Shown: positions 18,025-27,448 of the stretch, in pieces
Layout of the letters: each line of letters begins with the position of its first letter
Numbering within the stretch: position 1 is the stretch's first letter
Source of the DNA: an uncultured Pseudomonadales bacterium
Lineage (GTDB): Bacteria > Pseudomonadota > Gammaproteobacteria > Pseudomonadales > Azotimanducaceae
Assembly: GCA_943787425.1 (NCBI GenBank)
Contig: CALSMJ010000004.1
Span: 62,001 to 126,000 of the forward strand
DNA length: 64,000 nucleotides
Direction of reading: 5' to 3'
Notes under the pieces: generated by a model
Told to the model about the DNA's origin: nothing
Seen by the model: the letters and a program-made list of their open reading frames with translations, nothing else
Database searches by the model: none
Translations under genes and position numbers: made by a program

Positions 18025-19272
18025 TTAAGTTCTTGGATCAAAGAGCAGGTTCAGATCCTTTGGCGGATGAAGCAACAGGCTTGGCAAAAACTCGAGTGTT
18101 TCCTCGCCCTCGGGCAACCTGAAATTGGTAAGTCGTTTTAGAATGACTCGGAACCCAATGATGAGTTCCTGTCGTGCCAAGGGCGCGCCCAAACAATGGT
18201 GGACGCCTTGTCCAAACGCAATTTGAGTCTTGAGATTGTCGCGGGTGACATCAAATCGGTCGGGCTCTGGGAACTGACTGGCGTCTCGATTCGCAGAGGC
18301 AAACTTAATCATCATGGCCGCGCCGGCAGGGATCTTAACCCCATGGACTTCCGTTTCCTCTTTACAGATACGCCACATTTGAGCGGTTGGCGTAGATAGC
18401 CTGAGCATTTCCTCAACCATATTAGGGATGAGGCTTGGATCATCTTGCACCCTTTTCACCTGGTCGGGATTCGTGGCGAGCAAATGCATGCCCTCGGCAA
18501 AGGTGCTGGTGGTGGTTTCGTTACCCGCAACGAGTAATTGGGAGATGACCGAAAGACATTCCTCGACATCCATGGGATGTTCACCGTCCGCTGACGAATT
18601 GACGATGTCGGACAGGACATCATCGGTTGGTTTAAGCTTTCTGGCTTTAATTTTGTCTGCAAAATAGTGTTGGAAATCGACCGTAAGTTGCGCAGCATGC
18701 AGGGCGCCTTCCGGGGTTTGGCCTGCTGAGAAGGCATAAACGTTCGCATCAGACCATTCTTTAAATAGGGCCATATCCGTCAGAGGGACCCCAAGAATAT
18801 AGGCGATCATCCGAACGGGCATGGGGACGGCAAAGGCGTCCATCCAGTTGCAATGACCGGCGTCGACGATATCGTCAATCAACTCGTTAGCCAGGTTTTC
18901 GATGTAGGGCTGCAGTTTCGCGACACTGCTGGCAGAAAACGGCTTTTGGCACAACGAACGATAACGCCTTTGACGCGGCGGATCTGCTGTGAGCATGGTG
19001 TCGACTCGGCGATAGCCTTTTTTTAAAATCGCCTCTAATCCGGGTATCACGGGCTGCTCATTACCCGTGCGGATCATGGAGAACTCATTCGAGAAGCGTT
19101 TCTCATTTTTCGCGATATCGACCACGTTGTCATAGTCCGAAACGAAGTAGATGTCCGTAATCGGGCAGTGGTAAACCGGCGCCTGCTCTCTGAGTTGCTG
19201 ATTGAATGCGTAGGGGCAAGCCAGAACATCAGGGGCCAGGGGGTTCATCGTGTTGAGTGCTTTTAGGGTCAT
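18025..19272 (-). CDS. Cytochrome P450, second paralogue
   Basis: A 415-residue P450 with AGNETTTS in helix I, EEMLR in helix K and FGQGVHHCLG with Cys360 as heme ligand. The residue number matches the paralogue at 15095, showing an indel-free core. Differences cluster around residues 65-80 (the loop before LKKGYRRV) and at the C-terminus. The start overlaps the APH-like kinase stop by 4 bases, so it is the last gene of a translationally coupled operon starting at 24759. The two copies probably arose by duplication and now sit in different transcription units (inference). Confidence 0.95.
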   Translation of the reverse strand: MTLKALNTMNPLAPDVLACPYAFNQQLREQAPVYHCPITDIYFVSDYDNVVDIAKNEKRFSNEFSMIRTGNEQPVIPGLEAILKKGYRRVDTMLTADPPRQRRYRSLCQKPFSASSVAKLQPYIENLANELIDDIVDAGHCNWMDAFAVPMPVRMIAYILGVPLTDMALFKEWSDANVYAFSAGQTPEGALHAAQLTVDFQHYFADKIKARKLKPTDDVLSDIVNSSADGEHPMDVEECLSVISQLLVAGNETTTSTFAEGMHLLATNPDQVKRVQDDPSLIPNMVEEMLRLSTPTAQMWRICKEETEVHGVKIPAGAAMMIKFASANRDASQFPEPDRFDVTRDNLKTQIAFGQGVHHCLGAPLARQELIIGFRVILKRLTNFRLPEGEETLEFLPSLLLHPPKDLNLLFDPRT

Positions 19273-20438
19273 GCTGCGTTGCTCTTAAAATGGGTTTTAA
19301 ACCAAACGCCGATCTTCATGAAAGGGATGAGCATTGGTAGTATCTTTAGGGTTTTTTCGACAGGCCAATCCGCGAGCGCTGCATCAAGGCGGCTGTACAT
19401 CGCATGAAACAGCTTTGCAGCGCGTTCGGAAGATTGATCAATTTCGTCCATACTCATGGAAAACATCAAGAGCGTGATCACGAGATTGATTTCATACTCT
19501 TGCAGCATTTTTTTGTAGCTGTAGTTCTTCACGCCATTTGCAAGCAAACGGTCGTGGTAGCGTTTTAACAAGTCATGCTCGTGCTTTTGGCGCTGTTCTA
19601 TCGAGATGCTTTGCGTTAACCAGCGTGCGATGTCCGTCATGGGCTGGCCAATGCCAGCGGTTTGCCAGTCGATAATAATTGGCTTGGCGCAAGCAGTGCC
19701 CGACTCAGGCATAAAAAATATATTGTCCGATCGCAAATCACCGTGGACGAGCGTGAACGGTTCCGGCGGCGGCGGCGTCATTTTAAAAAGCGGTGGCAGC
19801 AACGGCTGCAGTTTCTTGAGATTGGGATAGGCATCAAAGCGGCCCGTTTTGGCAGCGCTTGCGATACTTTCGTTGAGCAGTCTCAGGCTTTCCTCGATGG
19901 ATTGGACGTGGGTGAGCGGCGCGGTCCAGGTCAGGTGTTCAAGGGTTGGGTTGTTCCACCACCGCGCGTGCAGGTCGGCAAACGCGAGCATTACCGCTTC
20001 TGACTCTGCGAGCGTATTGCCAACAACCTGATCGGTTGGCATGGCGGGCGACAAGTCTTGCATCAACATAACGAAATGATTGGTTTCAGCTTGGGCCTGT
20101 TGGTAATAGATTCGCGGTACGGCAACCCCGGCCTGTTCAGCGCAGTCCTGGTAGAATCCAAGCTCACGACCGTAATAGTTCATTCGACCAGCGAGCAGTC
20201 GGGTCGCTTCAAAATGGCTAGAAAATTTGATTACCATGCTGCTTGGCGCGGTGTCCGGCAGATGATTGTGATGCAGTTGTAGTCGCGCCAAATCCCCCAT
20301 GAAACCCGACCCCACGCCAATGGTTTCAGCGTCAAAGTGCGTGATGTGGATGCCGGGCAGGCTTGCTTGAAGGGCATCCGTCAGCCAGTTCGGATCTAGC
20401 TCAGAGAGGGTCGTTGGAAAATTAGGCTTGTTGTGCAT
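19269..20438 (-). CDS. APH-like phosphotransferase family protein
   Basis: A 389-residue protein with an aminoglycoside-phosphotransferase/choline-kinase fold. The catalytic loop reads VHGDLRSDNIFF and the metal-binding motif IIIDWQTAG, separated by a loop. The N-terminal ATP-binding segment has SSMVIKFSS. In catabolic bacteria such proteins often phosphorylate small alcohols or sterol-like substrates rather than antibiotics, and some resemble ecdysteroid kinases (family knowledge). It is in an operon with acyl-CoA synthetase and P450, so a lipid or terpenoid alcohol substrate is more plausible than a drug (inference). It overlaps the phosphatase gene by 17 bases. Confidence 0.85.
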   Translation of the reverse strand: MHNKPNFPTTLSELDPNWLTDALQASLPGIHITHFDAETIGVGSGFMGDLARLQLHHNHLPDTAPSSMVIKFSSHFEATRLLAGRMNYYGRELGFYQDCAEQAGVAVPRIYYQQAQAETNHFVMLMQDLSPAMPTDQVVGNTLAESEAVMLAFADLHARWWNNPTLEHLTWTAPLTHVQSIEESLRLLNESIASAAKTGRFDAYPNLKKLQPLLPPLFKMTPPPPEPFTLVHGDLRSDNIFFMPESGTACAKPIIIDWQTAGIGQPMTDIARWLTQSISIEQRQKHEHDLLKRYHDRLLANGVKNYSYKKMLQEYEINLVITLLMFSMSMDEIDQSSERAAKLFHAMYSRLDAALADWPVEKTLKILPMLIPFMKIGVWFKTHFKSNAA

Positions 20439-21075
20439 TGTCCGGTCTGCCAGATTCAGCCCTTAATGCCGCGGGCAAGTGCTCATAATTATTGAGGGTT
20501 AGAAGACGAGGCGCTGCCTCCAACACAACTTCAGTGATGGCGCCATTGTGCATTAGATACTGGTATCCAAATTTCGGTCGAGTCTGCAATATTGCAGCAA
20601 GGCCATGAGCAATCGCACTACCGTGGCTTACGATAATCAGATTTTGGTCTGGGTATTGCGCGCAAGCTCGCGTCAGCGCGGCATCGACGCGATCAAATAC
20701 TGCGTCGGGACTTTCTCCGCCATGACCTGCAAAGGTATCATCTTTAATAGAGCGCATCGCATAACCAAAATCATGCATTTGCTGATAAGTAATCCCTTCC
20801 CAATCTCCAAGATCGCATTCGATGAGCCCAGGGTCAATTTCAATGTCGAGATTGAGTGAGCGGTTCACAAGTTCCGCGGTGTGACGGGCCCGCTCGAGGG
20901 GACTTGATAGGATCCGGTGGTAAGGTGTCGGCCAGGATTGAAGACATTGGCCCAAGGCCTGTGCTTGCGCGATGCCTTTTTCGTTCAAAGGAGACTCGGT
21001 GACGCCATAGGCCAATTGCTGTTCATTGGCAATTGTTTCACCATGGCGAATAAATAATAGGTGTTGGGCACTCAA
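20422..21075 (-). CDS. Histidine phosphatase family protein
   Basis: A 217-residue branch-1 histidine phosphatase (phosphoglycerate-mutase-like). The catalytic RHGE is in LLFIRHGETIANEQQ near the N-terminus, the second arginine in ILSSPLERARHTAELV, and the second histidine in LIIVSHGSAIAHGL. These enzymes form a phosphohistidine and hydrolyse phosphate esters. It is tightly coupled to an APH-like kinase gene, so a kinase/phosphatase pair acting on the same small molecule is possible (inference). It overlaps the synthetase gene by 4 bases. Confidence 0.92.
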   Translation of the reverse strand: MSAQHLLFIRHGETIANEQQLAYGVTESPLNEKGIAQAQALGQCLQSWPTPYHRILSSPLERARHTAELVNRSLNLDIEIDPGLIECDLGDWEGITYQQMHDFGYAMRSIKDDTFAGHGGESPDAVFDRVDAALTRACAQYPDQNLIIVSHGSAIAHGLAAILQTRPKFGYQYLMHNGAITEVVLEAAPRLLTLNNYEHLPAALRAESGRPDNAQQA

Positions 21076-22613
21076 CTTTGGTGGTCCGCCCAGAAGGGTG
21101 CTCGTAGGGTTCGCTTATTAATTTTCCCCATAGTGTTGCGCCCGAGGTCTTCGACAAAGTCGACACTTCGAGGACACTTATAATGTGACAAGCGGTCTCG
21201 GCAGAAAGCAATGATCTCATCGGCTTGCGCATCTTGGGCGTCGCTTTTAAGGATCACCATGGCTTTGAGTTCTTCGCCCATGACGGGATGCGGAATACCG
21301 ATACAGGCCACATCCAATATCTGGGGGTGATCGATCAGGACTTGCTCGGCTTCCGCTGGGTAAATGTTGACCCCGCCGGATACGATCATGTCGCTGAAGC
21401 GATCGGTGATGTAGACGTACCCGTCTGCGTCCATGTAAGCGATTTCGCCAAGCGTGAACACGCCTGGCGCGATGTGGGCGGCTGCGGACTTCTCAGGGTC
21501 ATTGTGGTAGACGACGCCACGACCTGTGGCGTCCTCAAAATAGAGCTTGCCTTCCGTGTTGGGCGGTAGTGGATTGCCATCATCATCGAGAATTTGTGCT
21601 GTGAACGGGGGCACGCTCCTGCCAACCGAGCCCGGATGTTCTAGCCATTCCTCGGAAGTGATCATGCAGGTGGTGCCTACTTCGCTCGCGCCGTAGGCAT
21701 CGGTAAACACAGGCCCCCACCATTCGATCATTGCGCGCTTAATATCAACTGGGCATTTAGCGCCGGTGTGGCTCACGCGAGTCATGCTTGAGATGTCGTA
21801 CTTTGATTTGGTTTCCTCATCGAGTGCGAGCAGCCTGACAAAGTGTGTCGGCACCATGATGGTCGAGGTTGTCTTGTATTCATCGATCGTCTTGAGCGTA
21901 TTTTCGGGGTCAAACTTGGTCAGAATGACCGACGGCGCGCCAGCGGCAAGTAATCGTGCGCCGCTGAGCGGCCCCGTGTGATACATCGGCCCGACAACCA
22001 GATGTGGCCCGAGTGCGGCCAGAGGGTTGAGCTTCAAGTTTTGAAGATGCGCCTCAACCGTGTCGCCGCCGGCAAACATGGTGGGGGGCAAGTGCGTGCC
22101 TTTCGGACGCCCCGTGGTGCCGGAAGTGTACAAAAGGTTGGGTCTTGGGGGAATACTGGTGTCGGGCTCCTCCGGCGAGCTCGCAGCGAGCCATGCTGTC
22201 CAGCTCTGCGGGCCCGCAAGATCACATCGCCAGCCTATGATTTGGTCAATGCCCGCAAGCGCTGCAGCCTCAAGACCGCGCTCGGCTGTTTCGGGACCTA
22301 GGAAAAGCATCCTGGCGCCAGAATCTGACAAGATATAGGCCACCTCTTCAGCGGTTAGGTGAAAGTTAATGGGGACGACCGAGGCACCGCCAATGAGGCC
22401 ACCAAGATTGGCAAGCGCCGTTTCAACACCATTTTCGGCAAACACCGCAATCCGAAGATCAGGACCGGTGTCTGCGAGTCTTATGGCATTGGCAGCACGA
22501 TTTAAGATGTTATCGACATCGCGCCAGGTTAAGGCTTGTCGGGGGTCTCTGAGCGCGATTTCTTCCGGGCGCTCTGCCGCAATGGCTTTAGCAAAACTAG
22601 TCATATTAGGCAA
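21072..22613 (-). CDS. Acyl-CoA synthetase (AMP-forming)
   Basis: A 513-residue member of the ANL superfamily. The P-loop is LLYTSGTTGRPKGTHLPP, the adenylate motif TDAYGASEVGTTCM, and the hinge region YVYITDRFSDMIVSGGVNIYPAE. The catalytic lysine lies in the C-terminal NTMGKINKRTLR. It activates a carboxylic acid with ATP and CoA. Length and motifs are normal. It overlaps both neighbours and probably provides the CoA ester for the acyl-CoA dehydrogenase and crotonases nearby (inference). Confidence 0.95.
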   Translation of the reverse strand: MPNMTSFAKAIAAERPEEIALRDPRQALTWRDVDNILNRAANAIRLADTGPDLRIAVFAENGVETALANLGGLIGGASVVPINFHLTAEEVAYILSDSGARMLFLGPETAERGLEAAALAGIDQIIGWRCDLAGPQSWTAWLAASSPEEPDTSIPPRPNLLYTSGTTGRPKGTHLPPTMFAGGDTVEAHLQNLKLNPLAALGPHLVVGPMYHTGPLSGARLLAAGAPSVILTKFDPENTLKTIDEYKTTSTIMVPTHFVRLLALDEETKSKYDISSMTRVSHTGAKCPVDIKRAMIEWWGPVFTDAYGASEVGTTCMITSEEWLEHPGSVGRSVPPFTAQILDDDGNPLPPNTEGKLYFEDATGRGVVYHNDPEKSAAAHIAPGVFTLGEIAYMDADGYVYITDRFSDMIVSGGVNIYPAEAEQVLIDHPQILDVACIGIPHPVMGEELKAMVILKSDAQDAQADEIIAFCRDRLSHYKCPRSVDFVEDLGRNTMGKINKRTLRAPFWADHQS

Positions 22614-24759
22614 TTGCCTCCTGCACTAAACGAATATTGACAGGAATCGCGCTCATGCGCGGCATCCCGGTAATTGAGTCAAAGGTTCGATCATCATCAA
22701 CCAGTCGATTGGTGCTCGAGCCTTGGGTTCTAACCGCGCCGCCATTATCGGGTAAATCGCCCCAAGCATGGGCCATAGAAATCACCCCTGGTTTGATATC
22801 GGCGGCGGCTTCCACGACGCCAATGAGCGCGCCGGCAGCGGAGGTGATCTCAATCAACTGACCGCTGATTAATCCTGCGGCTGACAAATCAGATGGGTGC
22901 ATGTAAGCGGGATTGGTCGTGCCTTTCTGCTTCAAGGCGTTGAGTTGTTGACCTGAGGAATTGTAAACGTGCTTGAGACGTCGGCTGATCAACAAGTGAG
23001 AGTAGGATGCGCCGGCATCGACATTGCCTTGTTGCTGCCAGTCAGTCTCGGCTGCAACGGTTTTCAACTGCTCGGCGATATCGGTTGGTAGACATTGGAA
23101 TTTATCAGTTTGGCCCGCTCTGGACGGCTCAACTGTAACCTGCACGGACTCAAAAATATGGCCCTGGCCGATTTCAGCAATTTCTTTGAGAGGAATTCGG
23201 GCCTCTGGCATGAGGAGCTTGAGGACATCGAATTTACTCGGGCGGATGGTCGGATCAAGCGTGCCACCTGGCAAGCTTAGCGCGACGCCCGTGCGGTGAG
23301 AGAGCTCCCAATAGACCTCCCATTCTTCGAGGCTCTCCGGGTTTTTGGGTAGAACGGCCCGAGTGTAGTGACAGTAAGGCTCGTCATACCAAGTATCGGT
23401 GAGCATGGTCACATCGTCTCGCTCAAGGCTGAGTGTTGGTGCAATGATGTAATCCGCCAATTTCGCTGTGGCCGAACGGTACAGGTCAACACAAACCAAA
23501 AGCTCGAGCTTCTGCATTGCGCGAACCGTCTTGTCTTGATCGGGAAACGCAACGACGGGGTTGCCGCCCAGACAAATCAGAGCTTTGATTTGACCCTCGC
23601 CTTCGAGCAAGATCTCGTCGCTGAGGGTCGCGGTTGGCATCTCGCCTAAAATTTCGCCCAAGCCTCGAACTCTGGACCAAGGCCCCTTGCCGTAGGCGTG
23701 TTCGGGACCAATGACCTCGGCGTATCGCGGACGCGCAGGCTGGAGAACGCCGGGGTTTGCCACCCGCTCACCAACTCGGTTGACCCGGCCACAAAGCGTG
23801 TTCAGAACGCCAATCAGATGCATTGTGAGGATAGCCCGCGGCGACATGTTGGGACCGGTGCCGCTGACTGCAACCCCACGTTTGGCTTCACCGAAAATCT
23901 GAGCGGCTCGAATGATATCCGCCGCTGGAACCCCGCAACGCTTGGCAGCGTAGTCGGGGGTGAAAGGCTCAACCAAGGCCGACAACTCCGCTAAGTTGTC
24001 GACATGCTCGGTGCAAAAGGCGGCATCATGCAGATTCTCTTGCACGATATAACGGATCATCGCGGAGAGTAAGGTCGGGTCTTCGCCGGGCCTAACTTGC
24101 AGGTGTAAAGTCGCCCTATTTGCAACCTCGCTTTGGCGAGGGTCCGCCACAATGACTTTCATGCCGCGTTTCATTTCATCGCGGATTCGAGCGTAGGGGC
24201 TAAATGGCGGTGGGCCGCCAAACTGGGTGTACATCGATACCACAGGGTTGTTGCCGATCATCATGCAGACATCGGCGCCGGTAAAAGCATGCGTGCCCCC
24301 CGACCAAGTGCCAAACTGTGATTGCGCGATTTTTCGACTGGGCTGGTCAATGGTGACGGAGGTGTAATAACTTGGCGAGCCGACGCTCTGATGCCAGGCT
24401 TTCGCCACATGGATCGCGGCGGAATTTTGGTACCCGAAAGACCCGACATAGGTCGCGACGCTGCGGGGACCATGTTCTGCAATGAGCTGTTGGATTTTTT
24501 CGGCGATTTCATCCATCGCAGTGTGAACCGCGATCGGCTCAAAATCACCGTTTGTCTGTTTCTTAAGGGTTTGGCGTACGCCCTTCGGTGTTAAGTGTTG
24601 CTCCGGTAGCTGGCGGCCCTTGATACAGGTGTAGCCACCGTAGACAGGGTCTGAGGTATCGCCACGAACTTCAGTGGGTTTGCCATCGACAACGTCGACT
24701 TCAATCGCGCAGTAGGCATGACAAAATCGACAAAAAGTCTTGTGCGTGGTTTTGCTCAT
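22606..24759 (-). CDS. Molybdopterin-dependent oxidoreductase (DMSO-reductase superfamily)
   Basis: A 717-residue protein with an N-terminal [4Fe-4S] site (Cys10, Cys13, Cys17, Cys45: CRFCHAYC and YTCIKG). Molybdopterin-binding segments follow: MMIGNNPVVS, VIVADPRQSEVA and ALICLGGNPVVAFPD. The C-terminal dinucleotide-binding domain includes MAHAWGDLPDNGG. No twin-arginine signal is present, so it should be cytoplasmic. At the usual Mo-ligand region I see TIDQPSRK with Asp138 and no Cys or Sec, suggesting an Asp or other ligand (inference). It heads the overlapping operon with the acyl-CoA synthetase; electron-transfer partner subunits are not in the window. Confidence 0.88.
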   Translation of the reverse strand: MSKTTHKTFCRFCHAYCAIEVDVVDGKPTEVRGDTSDPVYGGYTCIKGRQLPEQHLTPKGVRQTLKKQTNGDFEPIAVHTAMDEIAEKIQQLIAEHGPRSVATYVGSFGYQNSAAIHVAKAWHQSVGSPSYYTSVTIDQPSRKIAQSQFGTWSGGTHAFTGADVCMMIGNNPVVSMYTQFGGPPPFSPYARIRDEMKRGMKVIVADPRQSEVANRATLHLQVRPGEDPTLLSAMIRYIVQENLHDAAFCTEHVDNLAELSALVEPFTPDYAAKRCGVPAADIIRAAQIFGEAKRGVAVSGTGPNMSPRAILTMHLIGVLNTLCGRVNRVGERVANPGVLQPARPRYAEVIGPEHAYGKGPWSRVRGLGEILGEMPTATLSDEILLEGEGQIKALICLGGNPVVAFPDQDKTVRAMQKLELLVCVDLYRSATAKLADYIIAPTLSLERDDVTMLTDTWYDEPYCHYTRAVLPKNPESLEEWEVYWELSHRTGVALSLPGGTLDPTIRPSKFDVLKLLMPEARIPLKEIAEIGQGHIFESVQVTVEPSRAGQTDKFQCLPTDIAEQLKTVAAETDWQQQGNVDAGASYSHLLISRRLKHVYNSSGQQLNALKQKGTTNPAYMHPSDLSAAGLISGQLIEITSAAGALIGVVEAAADIKPGVISMAHAWGDLPDNGGAVRTQGSSTNRLVDDDRTFDSITGMPRMSAIPVNIRLVQEAIA

Positions 24760-24845
24760 GATGACATCTCCTGGCCAGACTTGGCTGCGAATGCTTCAGT
24801 ATTCCGTGGAACAAAGCAAACCGTAAGGCGCGCTTGGGTTGTCCA

Positions 24846-24875
24846 AGAGTAGCGAACATCAGTAAAAACAGTCAA
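24846..24875 (-). promoter_or_regulatory. Promoter of the molybdopterin-oxidoreductase/P450 operon
   Basis: On the minus strand TTGACT (24875-24870) and TACTCT (24851-24846) are 18 bases apart, with an AT-rich run just upstream (24878-24897). The 22-base -35/upstream stretch is 18/22 identical to the one at 32672-32693, in front of the broken SDR. The leader is about 85 bases. Confidence 0.5.
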
Positions 24876-24983
24876 TGCTGATTTTTTTAATATTTTTGTG
24901 GCGCAGTCTCTTTTGGCCGAAACCCCTCGAGATTTGACACCAGTTTGCACTCAGGATCGTCGCAATGACCTTCAGCATTAGGC

Positions 24984-25013
24984 AAAAAAAAGCAGGCCTT
25001 GGCCTGCTTTTTT
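24984..25013. terminator. Bidirectional Rho-independent terminator
   Basis: AGCAGGCC and GGCCTGCT form an 8-bp stem around a TT loop, flanked by A8 on one side and T6 on the other. It lies 17 bases after the TonB receptor stop and terminates that minus-strand transcript. On the plus strand it would stop antisense reading into the receptor. Confidence 0.9.
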
Positions 25014-25030
25014 GACACGGTTGCAACGGA

Positions 25031-27427
25031 TTACATTTCCCAGACCAGTTCAAGCGCGTAGGTGCGTGGCGCGCCCCAACCTTGGAATCCCGTTGTTGGG
25101 CCACCTAAGAATAAGGCGTGTTCTTTAAATTCCTCATCCGTTAGGTTTTTGCCAAAGGCTGTGATTGACCACTGGTTGCCACCATTGGTTTCAAAACTAT
25201 AACTGATGCGCGCATCCATTTGAGCATAGCCGCCCTCGTACAGGCGCTGATCCGCACCACCGCCGGTATTCACCAGTAAGAAGTCGCCGACCGTCTTATA
25301 TCCAACGTTTGCGCCAAATAATCCGCCGCCCATTTCTTGATCATAAGCAAGGCTGATCGACAGGCTATCTTCGGGTTGCCGCGAGTCAGAGCCACCGCCA
25401 AGATTTCGCAGCGTCCCCAACGGATCAAATTCACCAACAACGGCGGTAACGCATCCGTCCACGAGTTCGCAAGCGAGTGTGAAGGCACTGTTTTCGACGT
25501 CAATCGTGCCGTAGTTGAAGATCAGACGGAGGTTGTCGGTCATGAACCACTGGCCTTCAATCTCGATACCCTTCGACTCGCTCTCGCCACCATTGTTGAT
25601 GTAAGTCGTGGTGCCTGGAATGGACCCTGGTGGGAGGGTGATAATGGAAGAAAACTGTGCGCCTTCTCGGTTTAAGACGTAGTAGGCGAGATTGACTCTG
25701 AGGCGGTTATCCAAGAAGTCATTCTTAACCCCAATTTCAAACTGGTCAGCGGTTTCTGGATTGTAGCCAGCGCGATCTGGGCCCGAGGCATTTCGAATAC
25801 TAAAACCACCACTTCTAAAGCCCTCGGAGTAGCTTGCATAGGCTAAAGACTGATCTGAAATTCGATAACTCGCAGACGCTGTGATGATCGTTTCAGACCA
25901 TGATTTCTCGGGCGTTGCATAAGATGCACCAGGGACGCTCGCTAAGCCTCTAAAATCATGTTCATTGTAGCCGGGAGCCGATACGTCATCGTAAACCGGA
26001 TTGGCGATTCGACCGTCTGCGGGATTGAAGCTGTAGTCGGTGTAGCCGTTGTAGGCAGATTTGCTTTCGTCGATTGAACGAGCGCCCAGCGTCATTTCGA
26101 AGTCATCGTTCGCGCGATAAGTAATCGAGCCGAACCAAGATTTAGAGTCCACCGTCTCGCCCGCGAGCTGCGTACTCCGTGCATTTGGGAACTGACAAAA
26201 GGTTTCTAACCCGGGGGTCGCGTTATTTCTGAAACCAACCGCAGCGCACGGTACCTCTGCGGGTAGCCCGATCGCGACATTGGGTAGTTGTAGGATGTTA
26301 TTCGTGTCTTGTCTGAACGCAAGATCGGAGGCGAAATCGTAATAGCCAATCATGGCTGAGAATTGTTCGCTGATATCGATATCCAGTCGCAATTCTTGAG
26401 ACTGCATATCATACTTTTGGTCACGTAAGGTGTGCAATTGCGCGAAGGGAATGGCGGCGCCATTGATATCACCACCGTCGAAATCCTGGTTCACCACATC
26501 GTGACCATCGGAGGAGCCGCCGATATAGTGCAGTGTCATGGTGTCTGACAGGTCCCAGTCAATTTTTAAGCCGATTTGGTCCACATCATAGGTTGTGGGT
26601 TCGACTTTATCGGCGCGGTTTACAAAACGATTATCCCCATCGAAACGGGGATCTTGTGGCATCGTTTGCGAGCGGTCACCGATATGGTCATAGGTTAAAT
26701 TGATCTCGAGGCGATCGTTGGGTGCCCAAGCAAGTGCTGCCGTTTGCGAAGAAAAGTCAATGTCGCCGGCTGTTCGGTTTAAATTCACATTGTCATAAAA
26801 GCCATCTCTTTCTCGTGAAATCGCCCCAAACTTGAAGGCTAAGGTGTCGTCGATCAAGGGGATATTGACACGGGCTTTCATTGTTTGGGAATTGTAGTTG
26901 CCCACCTCGGCACTGGCTTTAATGCCAAAGTCATTGAACTGCGGCTTGACTCGATTTACCACAATGTTGCCGCCAATGGTGTTCTTTCCAAAGAGCACGC
27001 CTTGTGGGCCTCGGTTGACTTCAATGGATTCGACGTCAAATACGTCAATCAACTGACCAGTGCTTGAGCCCATCTGAATGCCATCAACGATGACACCGAC
27101 CTGGGGACTTTGGGTCTTTTCGATATCAGCATAACCAACACCACGGATATACAGCGCACTGGCGCCCGGGCCTGCGGTATTCATCCCGATATAGACATTG
27201 GGTACCAGGCCATCAAAGTCGCGTAGGGTTGTCGGCTTAATTTGATCGATTGCTTCTTGCCCGAAAGCAGTCACAGAAAGCGGAACGTCCTGAACAGACT
27301 CGTCCTTGCGGCGGGACGTAACGACCACCTCTTCCATCGCTCGACTCGACTCCTCCGCTAGGACGATCGGCGCCGTAATCGGCGCGCTGATGACAGCGAC
27401 GATCGCTGCGATTCGACTTTTGTTCAT
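25031..27427 (-). CDS. TonB-dependent outer-membrane receptor
   Basis: A 798-residue receptor. The signal peptide spans about residues 1-24 (MNKSRIAAIVAVI up to VLAEES). The TonB-box-like MEEVVVTSRRKDESVQDVPLSVTAF follows, in a plug domain containing LYIRGVGYADIEKTQSPQVG and NRGPQGVLFGKNTIGG. The barrel ends in YALELVWEM, where the terminal residue is Met rather than the usual aromatic. The start at 27427 is set by GGGGGAG; a start 27 bases upstream would put charged residues before the signal peptide. Such receptors in catabolic loci import hydrophobic or complexed substrates. It is monocistronic with its own promoter and terminator. Confidence 0.95.
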   Translation of the reverse strand: MNKSRIAAIVAVISAPITAPIVLAEESSRAMEEVVVTSRRKDESVQDVPLSVTAFGQEAIDQIKPTTLRDFDGLVPNVYIGMNTAGPGASALYIRGVGYADIEKTQSPQVGVIVDGIQMGSSTGQLIDVFDVESIEVNRGPQGVLFGKNTIGGNIVVNRVKPQFNDFGIKASAEVGNYNSQTMKARVNIPLIDDTLAFKFGAISRERDGFYDNVNLNRTAGDIDFSSQTAALAWAPNDRLEINLTYDHIGDRSQTMPQDPRFDGDNRFVNRADKVEPTTYDVDQIGLKIDWDLSDTMTLHYIGGSSDGHDVVNQDFDGGDINGAAIPFAQLHTLRDQKYDMQSQELRLDIDISEQFSAMIGYYDFASDLAFRQDTNNILQLPNVAIGLPAEVPCAAVGFRNNATPGLETFCQFPNARSTQLAGETVDSKSWFGSITYRANDDFEMTLGARSIDESKSAYNGYTDYSFNPADGRIANPVYDDVSAPGYNEHDFRGLASVPGASYATPEKSWSETIITASASYRISDQSLAYASYSEGFRSGGFSIRNASGPDRAGYNPETADQFEIGVKNDFLDNRLRVNLAYYVLNREGAQFSSIITLPPGSIPGTTTYINNGGESESKGIEIEGQWFMTDNLRLIFNYGTIDVENSAFTLACELVDGCVTAVVGEFDPLGTLRNLGGGSDSRQPEDSLSISLAYDQEMGGGLFGANVGYKTVGDFLLVNTGGGADQRLYEGGYAQMDARISYSFETNGGNQWSITAFGKNLTDEEFKEHALFLGGPTTGFQGWGAPRTYALELVWEM

Positions 27428-27448
27428 TGATGACTCCCCCAAGTTGTT

